Source: Piscinibacter sp. XHJ-5
GTDB lineage: Bacteria; Pseudomonadota; Gammaproteobacteria; Burkholderiales; Burkholderiaceae_C
Length of the DNA stretch: 64,000 nt
Assembly (NCBI RefSeq): GCF_029855045.1
Contig: NZ_CP123228.1
Coordinates: forward strand, 2,976,001-3,040,000
Reading direction: 5' to 3'
The notes beneath the pieces were generated by a model. That model saw only the letters and a program-made list of their open reading frames with translations, was not told the origin of the DNA and searched no databases. Below are positions 33,138-41,247 of this stretch, piece by piece. Each line of letters starts with the position of its first letter. The stretch's first letter is position 1. The position numbers and the translations under genes were made by a program.

Positions 33138-35925
33138 CCTGGCGCTGCTCCTGGCCTGCGGCCTGGCCGCCTGCGCCGGCAAGCGCACCGCCGGCACGCC
33201 CGACGACGAGCCCACGCTCGCCGTGCTGGCCAAGCGCGAGGTGGCGATCGAGAAGGACCGCGGCATCACCGCGACCGAGGAGCAGGCCATCGCCGCCTAC
33301 CGCAAGTTCCTCGAGGTGGCGCCGCGTGCGCCGCAGCGCTCGGAGGCGATGCGCCGCCTCGGCGACCTGGAGATGGACAGCGCCGACAACAAGAGCGCCA
33401 CCGGCCAGGGCACGAGCGGTCCGGACTACCGCGCGGCGGTGGCCCGCTACGAGGATTACCTGAAGACCTATCCCAAGGACCCGGGCAACGACCGCGTGCT
33501 GTACCAGCTTGCGCGGGCGCACGAGCAGGGCGGTGACCTCGAGACCGCGCTCAGGACGCTCGACCGGCTGGTGCGCGACTATCCGAACACCGCCCACCTC
33601 GACGAGGCGCACTTCCGCCGCGGCGAGCTGCTGTTCACCGCGCGCGAGTACGTCAAGGCCGAGCAGGCCTACGCCACGGTGCTGAAGGTCGACGAGGGCA
33701 GCCCCTACAAGGAGCGCTCGCTGTACATGCACGGCTGGTCCCTCTTCAAGCAAGGCCGGCTGGAGGATGCGCTGCACTCGTTCTTCGGGGTGCTCGACCT
33801 CAAGGTCGCGGGGCGCGAAGGCGATGCCGACCTGGACAGCGTGGCCGGCCTGAGCCGCGCCGACCGGGAGCTGGTGGAAGACACGTTCCGCGTCACGAGC
33901 CTGTCCATTGCCAATCTGCAGGGGGCCGAGACCATCCCTGCGTACATCGACTCCGACGCGCGGCGCTCCTACGAATTCCGCGTCTACCAGCAGCTCGGCG
34001 AGCTCTACATCAAGCAGGAGCGCGTCAAGGACGCCGCCGACACCTTCGGCGCCTTCGCCCGCCGCAATCCGCTGCACGAGCAGGCGCCGCAGCTGCAGGC
34101 GCGCGTCATCGAGATCTACCAGCAGACCGGCTTCGGCACGCTGGCGCTTGAAGCCAAGAAGGAATACGTCGTCCGCTACGGCATGGAGAGCGAGTTCCGC
34201 CGCGCCAATCCGCCCGGCTGGGAGAAGGCACAGCCGCTGGTGAAGACCCATCTGGCCGAGCTGGCGCGCCACCATCACGCCGCTGCGCAGAAGAGCAGGA
34301 GCAGCGCCGACTACCAGGAGGCGGTGCGCTGGTACCGCGCCTACCTCACGTCGTTCCCGACCGATCCCGAGGCAGCGCAGAACAACTTCCTGCTGGCCGA
34401 GCTGCTGTACGAGGACTCGCGCTTCGCGCAGGCGGCAGTCGAGTACGAGAAGACGGCCTACCAGTATCCCGGCCACGCGAAGAGCGCCGACGCGGGCTAT
34501 GCAGCCCTGCTGAGCTATGCGGGCCAGGAGAAGCGCGCGCCCGCGGCCGAGGTGCCTGCCTTGCAGCGTGCCAGCGTCGAGAGCGCGCTGCGCTTCGCGC
34601 AGGCCTTTGCGAACGACAGCCGCGCGGGTCCGGTGCTGACCAACTCGGCGGAGAAGCTGTACACGCTGCGCGACAGCGAACGGGCGGCGGCCGTCGCGCA
34701 GCAGGTGCTCGACCTGAATCCGCCGGCCGCGGCGGCGCAGCGCCGCGTTGCGTGGACCGTCGTCGCGCACACCGCCTTCGAGGGCAACGCCTTCGCCCGC
34801 GCCGAGCGCGCCTACGCCGAGGTGCTGGCGCTGACGCCCGAGAAGGAAGCCGGCCGCAACGAGCTGGTGGAGCGGCTCGCCGCCTCGGTCTACAAGCAGG
34901 GCGAGCAGGCTCGCGAAGCCGGCAACGCGCGCGACGCCGTGGCGCACTTCAACCGCGTCGCTGCCGTCGCGCCGCAGTCCGCCGTGCGTGCGACGGCGCA
35001 GTACGACGCCGCGGCGGCGTTGATCGGCCTGAAGGACTGGGACGGCGCGGCGCGCACGCTGGAAGACTTCCGCCAGCGTTATCCCCAGCACCCGCTGCAG
35101 GGCGAAGTGGGCGGCAAGCTGGCCGCGGCCTACCTGGAGAAGGGCCAGTGGGCGCAGGCGGCGGGGGAGTTCGAGCGCCTGTCGGCCGCCAGCAATGATC
35201 CGAAGGTCGCGCGCTCCGCGCTGTGGCAGGCCGCCGAGCTGTACGACAAGGGCGGCTCGCGCGCCCTTGCGGGCAAGGCCTATGAACGCTACCTGAGGCA
35301 GTACCCCGATCCGCTGGAGCCGGCGCTCGAAGCGCGCATGCGCCTCGCCGGCATCGCCAGGGCCGACGGCAATGCGACGCGCGAACTGGCGCTGATGAAG
35401 GAGATCGTGCAGGTCGAGCAGCGCGGCGGCGCGGCGCGCACGCCGCGCACCCGCTACCTCGGCGGCACCGCGTCGCTGGCGCTGGCCCAGCCCGTGTTCC
35501 AGGACTACCGCAAGATCGCGCTGGTCGAGCCGCTGGCCAGGAACCTCAAGTTGAAGAAGACGAAGATGGAAGAGGTGCTGAAGGCCTATGCCGTCGCGGC
35601 CGACTACGGCGTGGCCGACGTGACGACCGCCGCCACCTACCAAACCGCCGCGCTGTACCAGGATTTCGGCAAGGCGATGCTCGGGTCGCAGCGGCCGAAG
35701 AAGCTGTCGAAGGCCGAGCTGGAGCAGTACAACGTGATGCTCGAGGAGCAGGCCTTCCCGTTCGAGGAAAAGGCGACCGAGCTCCATGAGGTCAACGCGC
35801 GCCGGGCGGCTGAAGGCGTCTATGACCAGTGGGTCAAGCAGAGCTTCACGGCGCTGCGCGAGCTGCGGCCGGTGCGCTACGGCAAGAACGAGCGCAGCGA
35901 GGGAGTGATCGATGAGATCCGTTGA
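33118..35925 (+). CDS. Large TPR lipoprotein
   Basis: 935 aa lipoprotein (CGLAAC, Cys 19). Tetratricopeptide repeats run nearly the whole length, for example YRAAVARYEDYLKTYPKDPG, RVLYQLARAHEQGGDLETAL, FRRGELLFTAREYVKAEQAY, AWTVVAHTAFEGNAFARAER and AVAHFNRVAAVAPQSAVRAT. Such arrays, reminiscent of BamD/YbgF in local sequence, mediate protein assembly in the periplasm. It overlaps both neighbours (20 and 14 bp). With the following TPR lipoprotein and ExbBD it probably forms a trans-envelope structure. Confidence 0.78.
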   Translation: MTRRRNSLALLLACGLAACAGKRTAGTPDDEPTLAVLAKREVAIEKDRGITATEEQAIAAYRKFLEVAPRAPQRSEAMRRLGDLEMDSADNKSATGQGTSGPDYRAAVARYEDYLKTYPKDPGNDRVLYQLARAHEQGGDLETALRTLDRLVRDYPNTAHLDEAHFRRGELLFTAREYVKAEQAYATVLKVDEGSPYKERSLYMHGWSLFKQGRLEDALHSFFGVLDLKVAGREGDADLDSVAGLSRADRELVEDTFRVTSLSIANLQGAETIPAYIDSDARRSYEFRVYQQLGELYIKQERVKDAADTFGAFARRNPLHEQAPQLQARVIEIYQQTGFGTLALEAKKEYVVRYGMESEFRRANPPGWEKAQPLVKTHLAELARHHHAAAQKSRSSADYQEAVRWYRAYLTSFPTDPEAAQNNFLLAELLYEDSRFAQAAVEYEKTAYQYPGHAKSADAGYAALLSYAGQEKRAPAAEVPALQRASVESALRFAQAFANDSRAGPVLTNSAEKLYTLRDSERAAAVAQQVLDLNPPAAAAQRRVAWTVVAHTAFEGNAFARAERAYAEVLALTPEKEAGRNELVERLAASVYKQGEQAREAGNARDAVAHFNRVAAVAPQSAVRATAQYDAAAALIGLKDWDGAARTLEDFRQRYPQHPLQGEVGGKLAAAYLEKGQWAQAAGEFERLSAASNDPKVARSALWQAAELYDKGGSRALAGKAYERYLRQYPDPLEPALEARMRLAGIARADGNATRELALMKEIVQVEQRGGAARTPRTRYLGGTASLALAQPVFQDYRKIALVEPLARNLKLKKTKMEEVLKAYAVAADYGVADVTTAATYQTAALYQDFGKAMLGSQRPKKLSKAELEQYNVMLEEQAFPFEEKATELHEVNARRAAEGVYDQWVKQSFTALRELRPVRYGKNERSEGVIDEIR

Positions 35926-36625
35926 CATCGCGTCTCGCGTGGGTCTCGCACTGCTCGCCGCGGGCCTCGCGGGCTGCGCCACGGTCAGCGAGCCGCTGAA
36001 GTCGTTGCAGCAGGCCGTGGTCGCGCCGCTCGCCAGCGCCATCGCACCCGCAACGGCGGCTTCGACGGCGGCGTCCGTCGCATCGCCGCCACCCATGAAG
36101 GCGGAGCCCTCGACGCCCGTCTCGCCCGCCGTGCAACGCGCCTACGACGAAGCCCGTCGCAGCTTGCGCGCCGGCCGCGTGGACGAGGCCGAGAAGGCCT
36201 TCCGCGCACTTGCTCAAGCGAATCCCGAGCTCGGCGGCCCGCACGCCAACCTCGGCATCATCTATCGCCAGTCCGGCAAGCTGCCGGAGGCAGTGGCCGA
36301 ACTCGAGCGCGCGGTGCAGGCCAACCCGCGCGAGCCGGCGTACTTCAACCAGCTCGGCGTGACCCACCGCCAGAACGGCCAGTTCACGAAGGCGCGCGAG
36401 GCATACGAGCAAGCCATCGCGCTCGACGCCAACCACGCCGCCGCGCACCTCAACCTCGGCATCCTGCACGACCTGTACCTCGGCGATGCGCGGCGCGCGC
36501 TGGAGCTGTACGACCGCTACCTCGCGCTGTCGCCCGGCGGCGATGCGGTGGTCACCAAGTGGGTCGCCGAGATCAAGAACCGCAAGCCGCAGCAGGCCAT
36601 GCTGGTGCGCAAGGAGAAGGAATGA
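35912..36625 (+). CDS. TPR lipoprotein (GltE-like in type)
   Basis: 237 aa lipoprotein (AAGLAGC, Cys 22). A disordered Ala/Pro/Ser linker (residues 35-70) leads to three to four classic TPR units: AYDEARRSLRAGRVDEAEKA, PHANLGIIYRQSGKLPEAVA, AYFNQLGVTHRQNGQFTKAR and AHLNLGILHDLYLGDARRAL. It is short, as are the TPR lipoproteins of Tol-Pal-like and Agl-Glt systems. It overlaps the gene before by 14 bp and the gene after by 4 bp. Confidence 0.78.
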   Translation: MRSVDIASRVGLALLAAGLAGCATVSEPLKSLQQAVVAPLASAIAPATAASTAASVASPPPMKAEPSTPVSPAVQRAYDEARRSLRAGRVDEAEKAFRALAQANPELGGPHANLGIIYRQSGKLPEAVAELERAVQANPREPAYFNQLGVTHRQNGQFTKAREAYEQAIALDANHAAAHLNLGILHDLYLGDARRALELYDRYLALSPGGDAVVTKWVAEIKNRKPQQAMLVRKEKE

Positions 36626-36927
36626 ACAAGCCCGTCCTCGTGCTCGTGGCGGCAGTGGCGGCGCTGGCGGCGGCAGCGTCGTTCGCGCAGGACCGCGCGG
36701 ACATCGACCGCACGCAGATCATCGGCAACCGCGAGTTGCCCAAGGTGCTCTACATCGTGCCGTGGAAGAAGCCGCAGCCGGGCGATCTGTCCGGACGGCC
36801 CATGGTCAGCGTGCTCGACGAGGCGCTGGCGCCCGTCGATCGCGATGTGTTTCGCCGGCAGGTGCAGTACGACGGGCTGATCCAGCCGCGCACGTCTGCG
36901 CCGGCCTCCCCACCGGCCGCCAAGTGA
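36622..36927 (+). CDS. Small periplasmic hypothetical protein
   Basis: 101 aa. Signal peptide (VLVLVAAVAALAAAASFA, cleavage after residue 22), then a short mature region with ADIDRTQIIGNRELPKVLYI and VPWKKPQPGDLSGRPMVSVL and a Pro/Ala tail. The block of ELPKVLYIVPWKK is likely the functional core. It lies between the TPR lipoprotein and exbB with an ATGA overlap upstream, so it is probably a component of the same complex. No family recognised. Confidence 0.6.
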   Translation: MNKPVLVLVAAVAALAAAASFAQDRADIDRTQIIGNRELPKVLYIVPWKKPQPGDLSGRPMVSVLDEALAPVDRDVFRRQVQYDGLIQPRTSAPASPPAAK

Positions 36928-36963
36928 GCCGGAACCCTTTTTCGTGTCGAGTCGGAGAGTGAG

Positions 36964-37629
36964 ATGAATACGTTTCAGACGGTGGTGAAGTTCTTCCAGG
37001 ATTGCGGGCTGTTCATTTACCCGAGCCTGCTCATCATGGCCTTGGGGCTGGCGATCGCGATCGAGCGATTCGTCTTTCTCAACCGCGCGCGCAGCGAGAA
37101 CCGCAAGGTGTGGGCGCAGGTGCTGCCGATGCTGCAGAACGGCCGCTTCAAGGAAGTGCACGGCGTGACCGCGCAGTCCGATGCGGCCATCGGCAAGATC
37201 GTCAACTACGGCCTCACGCGCATGCAGAGCCCGGGCCGGCGCGAGGACCTCGACGCGGCGATGGAGGAGGGCATGATGGAAATCGTGCCGCGCCTCGAGA
37301 AGCGCACGCACTACATCGCGACCTTCGCCAACGTGATCACCCTGGTGGGCCTGCTGGGCACCATCATCGGCCTGATCAAGGGCTTCACCGCGGTGGCGCA
37401 GGTCAACCCGGCGGAGAAGGCCGAGCTGCTGTCGGCATCGATCTCGATCGCGATGAACAACACCGCGTTCGCGCTGATGGTCGCCATCCCCTTCCTGCTG
37501 ATCCATTCGTTCCTGCAGGCCAAGACGAGCGAGATCGTCGACGGGCTGGAGGCCGCCAAGATCAGCTTCCTGAACCTGGTCCAGCGCCTGAAGGCCGAAT
37601 CGTCGGCGAACACCGCTTCGGCGAGGTAA
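36964..37629 (+). CDS. MotA/TolQ/ExbB proton channel family protein
   Basis: 221 aa, three transmembrane helices in the ExbB/TolQ pattern: residues 15-35 (LFIYPSLLIMALGLAIAIER), about 120-140 (VITLVGLLGTIIGLIKGFTA) and about 160-180 (SISIAMNNTAFALMVAIPFL). LLGTIIGLIKGF and the polar helix 3 are the conserved channel signatures. With the two ExbD proteins downstream it forms a proton-driven motor. AglR of Myxococcus is the functional parallel by family and by the one-TolQ, two-TolR gene count. GGAGAG lies just before the ATG. Confidence 0.9.
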   Translation: MNTFQTVVKFFQDCGLFIYPSLLIMALGLAIAIERFVFLNRARSENRKVWAQVLPMLQNGRFKEVHGVTAQSDAAIGKIVNYGLTRMQSPGRREDLDAAMEEGMMEIVPRLEKRTHYIATFANVITLVGLLGTIIGLIKGFTAVAQVNPAEKAELLSASISIAMNNTAFALMVAIPFLLIHSFLQAKTSEIVDGLEAAKISFLNLVQRLKAESSANTASAR

Positions 37630-37633
37630 TCCC

Positions 37634-38125
37634 ATGCGAGTCCGACGCCTGCGCAAAGAGCCGGCGCACCTCGAGATCACCGCGTTCATCAACCTGATCG
37701 TGGTGCTCGTGCCCTTCCTGCTGTCGACGGCGGTGTTCACGCGCCTGTCGGTGCTCGACCTCACGCTGCCGGCGCAGACCTCCGGCGTGGAGCAGCTGAA
37801 GACCGACAACCTGCAGCTCGAGGTCGTGATCCGCCCCGACGCGCTGGAGGTCGGCGACCGCATCGGCGGCCTGATCCAGCGCATCCCGAACGCCGGCGCC
37901 GAGCACGACACGAAGGCGCTGCAGTCGCTGATGGTGATGCTCAAGGGCCGCTTTCCCGACAAGGTCGATGCGACGCTGCTGGCCGAGTCGAACACGTCCT
38001 ACGACACGCTGGTGCGCGTGATGGACGCCGTGCGCGAGACCTACCGCGTCGAGGGGCCGAGGACCGTGCGCTCGGAGCTTTTTCCCAACATCTCGATCGG
38101 CGACGCGCCGGTCGTGAAGAAGTAG
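37634..38125 (+). CDS. ExbD/TolR-family protein, first copy
   Basis: 163 aa. A short cytoplasmic N terminus, one transmembrane helix (ITAFINLIVVLVPFLLSTAV) and a periplasmic domain with QLEVVIRPDALEVGDRIGGL and DKVDATLLAESNTSYDTLVR. The channel aspartate usually found in the helix of ExbD/TolR (D in ...LxDVxFxLL) is Asn or Val here (FINLIVVLVPFLL). Only the second copy has the acidic residue, so this subunit may be structural, not proton-carrying. Four bp from exbB. Confidence 0.85.
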   Translation: MRVRRLRKEPAHLEITAFINLIVVLVPFLLSTAVFTRLSVLDLTLPAQTSGVEQLKTDNLQLEVVIRPDALEVGDRIGGLIQRIPNAGAEHDTKALQSLMVMLKGRFPDKVDATLLAESNTSYDTLVRVMDAVRETYRVEGPRTVRSELFPNISIGDAPVVKK

Positions 38126-38137
38126 GGCGGGCGCCGC

Positions 38138-38629
38138 ATGAAGCTCACTCCGCTGCAAAAACGCGCCGAACGCAAGTCGCGCAACCAGACGATGGTCGAC
38201 ATGAACCTCGTCTCGCTGATCGACGTGTTCACGATCCTGATCTTCTTCCTGCTGTCCAGCGCTTCCGGCGTGGAGCTGCTGGCGAGCCCGAAGGCGGTGA
38301 AGCTGCCCGACTCCATCTCGGAGAAGGCGCCCAAGGAGACCATCGTGGTCGTCATCAGCGACGCCGACATCCTGGTCGACGGCCGCAAGGTCGCGTCGGT
38401 GCCCGAGGTGATGGCGATGCAGGGCGACCTGATCGCGCCGCTGAAGGCGGAGCTCGACCTGCTCGCAGGGCGTCAGGTGGTGCGCGCCGACAACCAGGCG
38501 CAGAGCAAGGCGATCACCATCATGGGCGACAAGAACATTCCGTACCAGCTGCTGCGCAAGGTCATGGTCACCAGCGCACGCGCGAACTTCAGCGACGTGT
38601 CGTTCGCGGTTCGCAGGAAGGACGTATGA
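38138..38629 (+). CDS. ExbD/TolR-family protein, second copy
   Basis: 163 aa. The helix reads DMNLVSLIDVFTILIFFLLS and carries the conserved channel Asp (LIDVFTILIFFLL). The periplasmic domain has ETIVVVISDADILVDGRKVA and ITIMGDKNIPYQLLRKVMVT, the usual ExbD fold, with the C-terminal FSDVSFAV pattern. It pairs with the first copy and exbB. Its last 4 bp overlap the AgmX/PglI-type gene. Confidence 0.9.
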   Translation: MKLTPLQKRAERKSRNQTMVDMNLVSLIDVFTILIFFLLSSASGVELLASPKAVKLPDSISEKAPKETIVVVISDADILVDGRKVASVPEVMAMQGDLIAPLKAELDLLAGRQVVRADNQAQSKAITIMGDKNIPYQLLRKVMVTSARANFSDVSFAVRRKDV

Positions 38630-39702
38630 CGGCCGCCGCGATGGTGTCGTTCAGGACACCGATATTGCCTTGGGCCCCGTCGCCTCAGGATGACGCGCGC
38701 TTCCGTCGCGTCCTGAACCGCGTCCTCGTCGCCGTCGTGCTGCTGTGCCTCGCGATGCTGTTCGTGCCGCCCCCGAAGATCGACCGCACGCAGCCGCAGG
38801 AGCTGCCGCCGCGGCTGGCCAAGCTGCTGCTCGAGAAGGAGGCGCCGCCTCCGCCACCCAAGCCCAAGGTCGAGGCGGCCAAGGAGCGCGAGCTGCAGGC
38901 CGCTGCCACGAAGAAGGCCGAGGCGCCGAAGCCCGAGCCGTCGAAGGAAGCGCCGGTGCCCGAGGCGCGCCGGCCCGTGGCGAACAAGCCGCCGGGTGAG
39001 ATCGAAGGTGCAAGGCGCAAGGCCGCCGGCGTCGGTCTGCTCGCGATGAAGGACCAGCTGGCCGAATTGCGCGGCGCGCCGGTGGCGGTGCAGCTCAGGC
39101 AGGACATCAAGCAGGGACCGGGGGTCGGAACCGGCGTGGGTGTCGGCGTGGGCGCGGGCACGGAGCATGGCGTGCCGGTCCGCTCGATGATCACCTCGAA
39201 CGCGGCCGGTGGCAGCGGTGGCATCAACACCGCCGCCTACAGCCGCAACACCGGCGGCGGCGGTCTGGCCGGCCGTGCCACGACGCTGGTCGAAGGCGTC
39301 GCGGGCGGCGGCGGTGGCGGAGGTGCGGGCGGCGGCGGTGGTGGCGGCAAGGGCGCCGGCACCGGCGGACCGGGCGGCGGCGGCTCGCTGCACAAGGGCA
39401 ACAGCGGCAAGGCCTCGCGCTCCATCGAGGAGATCAAGCTGGTCTTCGAGCGCAACAAGGGTGCGATCTACGCCATCTACAACCGCGCGCTGCGCGAAGA
39501 CCCGTCGCTGCAGGGCAAGGTCGTGGTGGAGCTGAAGATCTCGCCGGCCGGCCAGGTCGTCGATTGCCGCGTCGTGTCGAGCGAGCTGAAGGCTTCGGAG
39601 CTCGAAGGCAAGCTGCTCGCGCGCATCCGGCAGTTCGACTTCGGCGCGAAGGACGTGGACCAGATGGTGGTCACCTGGCCGGTGGATTTCCTGCCGTCAT
39701 GA
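38626..39702 (+). CDS. AgmX/PglI C-terminal-domain protein (TonB-like transducer)
   Basis: 358 aa. N-terminal membrane anchor (RVLVAVVLLCLAMLFVPP), a Pro/Lys/Ala-rich rod (EKEAPPPPPKPKVEAAKERE), then a very Gly-rich stretch (about 165-255). The C-terminal domain (270-357) has SIEEIKLVFERNKGAIYAIY, NRALREDPSLQGKVVVELKI and GQVVDCRVVSSELKASELEG. This is the AgmX/PglI domain, related in fold and use to TonB and found in the GltG/GltJ proteins of Myxococcus. It would carry the motor's force through the periplasm to the lipoproteins and barrels. Last gene of the 17-gene block. Confidence 0.85.
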   Translation: MTAAAMVSFRTPILPWAPSPQDDARFRRVLNRVLVAVVLLCLAMLFVPPPKIDRTQPQELPPRLAKLLLEKEAPPPPPKPKVEAAKERELQAAATKKAEAPKPEPSKEAPVPEARRPVANKPPGEIEGARRKAAGVGLLAMKDQLAELRGAPVAVQLRQDIKQGPGVGTGVGVGVGAGTEHGVPVRSMITSNAAGGSGGINTAAYSRNTGGGGLAGRATTLVEGVAGGGGGGGAGGGGGGGKGAGTGGPGGGGSLHKGNSGKASRSIEEIKLVFERNKGAIYAIYNRALREDPSLQGKVVVELKISPAGQVVDCRVVSSELKASELEGKLLARIRQFDFGAKDVDQMVVTWPVDFLPS

Positions 39703-39720
39703 CGCTCTCGGCGGTGAAAG

Positions 39721-39747
39721 CAAGCCGTTGTGCCATCACACGGCTTG
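39721..39747. terminator. Hairpin between the converging AgmX-type gene and cysQ
   Basis: CAAGCCG (39721-39727) pairs with CGGCTTG (39741-39747). After one bulged base the stem extends as TGTG/CACA with loop CCAT, giving an 11-bp stem. It lies 18 bp after the plus-strand operon and covers the cysQ stop. No long T-run follows on either side, so efficiency is uncertain. Confidence 0.5.
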
Positions 39748-40515
39748 GCGACCGCTCCTGCCGCTGGCCACGAAATGCGGGTTCTCGAACCCCGCCTTGC
39801 CGTAGACCAGCGGCCGCCCTTCCAGATCGATCACCGACCCTCCCGCTGCCGCCAGCACCGCGTGCCCGGCCGCGATGTCCCACTCCATCGTGCGGCCGAA
39901 GCGCGGATACAGGTCGGCTTCGCCCGCGGCGAGCAGGCACAGCTTCAGCGACGAGCCGGTGTACTTGACCTCGGCAACATGGCGGCCGGCGAGGAACGTC
40001 TCCAGCGCGTCCGCATCGCCGTGCGAGCGGCTCGCCAGCACGGTCGCGCCTTGTTCAGGCACCGCGCGGCAGCGGATGACGCGCCGTCCGTTCTCGTCCT
40101 CCACGAAGGCGCCTGCGCCGACGCCACCGCCGAACAGCCGAAGCAGGGCCGGCGCATGCACGACGCCGAGCACCGGCTCCCGGCCCTCGACGAGGGCAAT
40201 GTTGATCGTGAACTCGCCGTTGCGCTTGACGAACTCGCGCGTGCCGTCCAGCGGATCGACCAGCCAGAAGCGCTCGCCGAGCGCCGGCACGCGGCCAGCC
40301 GCGACTCCTTCCTCGGCAACGATCGGAATGTCGGGCGCCAGGGCGGCCAGACCCGCGACGATCAATGCCTCTGCGCGCTCGTCGGCTTCGGTGACCGGTG
40401 ACGCATCGACCTTGCCGCGCACGCTGAACTCGGTGGCATAGATGTCCATCACCAGCCGGCCGGCCTGCTGTGCCAGATCACAGATCGCATCGAGAAATGG
40501 GTGGTGGTCAGGCAC
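39736..40515 (-). CDS. cysQ: 3'(2'),5'-bisphosphate nucleotidase CysQ
   Basis: 259 aa, inositol-monophosphatase superfamily. It hydrolyses PAP (and PAPS) to AMP, clearing the by-product of sulfate assimilation. Metal sites: VDASPVTEADERAE, PIVAEEG, FWLVDPLDGTREFVKRNGEF (DPxDGT) and the C-terminal MEWDIAAGHAVLAAAGG. The Lys in EFVKRNGEFTINIAL fits CysQ better than SuhB. The start is GTG 40515; length is normal. Confidence 0.9.
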   Translation of the reverse strand: MPDHHPFLDAICDLAQQAGRLVMDIYATEFSVRGKVDASPVTEADERAEALIVAGLAALAPDIPIVAEEGVAAGRVPALGERFWLVDPLDGTREFVKRNGEFTINIALVEGREPVLGVVHAPALLRLFGGGVGAGAFVEDENGRRVIRCRAVPEQGATVLASRSHGDADALETFLAGRHVAEVKYTGSSLKLCLLAAGEADLYPRFGRTMEWDIAAGHAVLAAAGGSVIDLEGRPLVYGKAGFENPHFVASGRSGRQAV

Positions 40516-40596
40516 GCGCGCAGTCTAGTGTCGCGCCCCCTGAATACCGGCCGGGTAACCCCTCTTCGGGCTGTGCGCCCCGGCCTCCTAGAATCA

Positions 40597-40612
40597 TTGT
40601 GCACCTGCACAA
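40597..40612. promoter_or_regulatory. Palindrome in the phaR promoter region
   Basis: TTGTGCACCTGCACAA: 7-bp perfect arms around CC. It starts 3 bp after a -10-like TAGAAT (40589-40594), so it would cover the transcription start, and it ends 20 bp before phaR. This position suits repression. PhaR proteins are known to repress their own genes, so this is a candidate autoregulatory operator. Confidence 0.5.
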
Positions 40613-40632
40613 CCGACCCACAGGAGTCGTCA

Positions 40633-41226
40633 ATGGTTCAAACCCGCCGCGCCCCGCCTGCCAAGGCGACCGCGGAGAGCGGTGCCGCCGACAGCGGCAC
40701 GCGCATCCTCAAGAAGTATCCGAACCGCCGCCTCTACGACACCGAGACCAGCAGCTACATCACCCTGGCCGACGTCAAGAAAATGGTCCTGACCGGTCAG
40801 GACTTCGTCGTGCGCGACGCCAAGACCGGCGACGACCTCACGCGCAGCATCCTGCTGCAGATCATCCTCGAGGAAGAGACCGGCGGCGTGCCGATGTTCT
40901 CCACGACGATGCTTGCCCAGATCATTCGCTTCTACGGCCACGCCATGCAGGGCATGATGGGTTCGTACCTCGAGAAGAACCTGCAGACCTTCACCGACAT
41001 CCAGATGCGGCTGGCCGAGCAGTCGAAGGGCCTGTACGACCCCAAGGTGATGTCGCCCGAGCTCTGGACGCAGTTCCTCAACGGCCAGGCGCCGGTGGTT
41101 CAGGGCCTGATGGGCAACTACCTCGAGCAGTCGAAGCAGCTCTTCGTGCAACTGCAGGAGCAGATGGCCAAGCAGGCCGAGACGCTGTTCCCGGGAATAC
41201 CGGGCATCACGCCGCCGAAGCGCTGA
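40633..41226 (+). CDS. phaR: Polyhydroxyalkanoate synthesis repressor PhaR
   Basis: 197 aa. Regulator that binds both DNA and PHB granules and represses phasin (phaP) and its own gene until polymer accumulates. The N-terminal DNA-binding domain has ILKKYPNRRLYDTETSSYIT and LADVKKMVLTGQDFVVRDAK. The PHB-accumulation domain follows (IILEEETGGVPMFSTTMLAQ) with amphipathic helices. ATG 40633 with AGGAG upstream is preferred over the in-frame upstream extension. No pha synthase genes are nearby. Confidence 0.93.
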   Translation: MVQTRRAPPAKATAESGAADSGTRILKKYPNRRLYDTETSSYITLADVKKMVLTGQDFVVRDAKTGDDLTRSILLQIILEEETGGVPMFSTTMLAQIIRFYGHAMQGMMGSYLEKNLQTFTDIQMRLAEQSKGLYDPKVMSPELWTQFLNGQAPVVQGLMGNYLEQSKQLFVQLQEQMAKQAETLFPGIPGITPPKR

Positions 41227-41247
41227 GGCGAGCGCAGAAGCGGCCTC

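Noticed and set aside
30639..36096. Very long minus-strand reading frames (883 and 1024 codons) opposite the TPR genes
   Set aside because: They are antisense shadows created by high GC3 in the real plus-strand TPR genes, with repetitive Arg/Gln/His-rich content and no ribosome binding sites.
31230..39702. Calling the ExbBD/TPR locus a gliding motility system
   Set aside because: The parts resemble Agl-Glt components, but no MglA/MglB, FrzS-like polarity proteins or complete Glt set is visible; a motility role is not supported by sequence alone.
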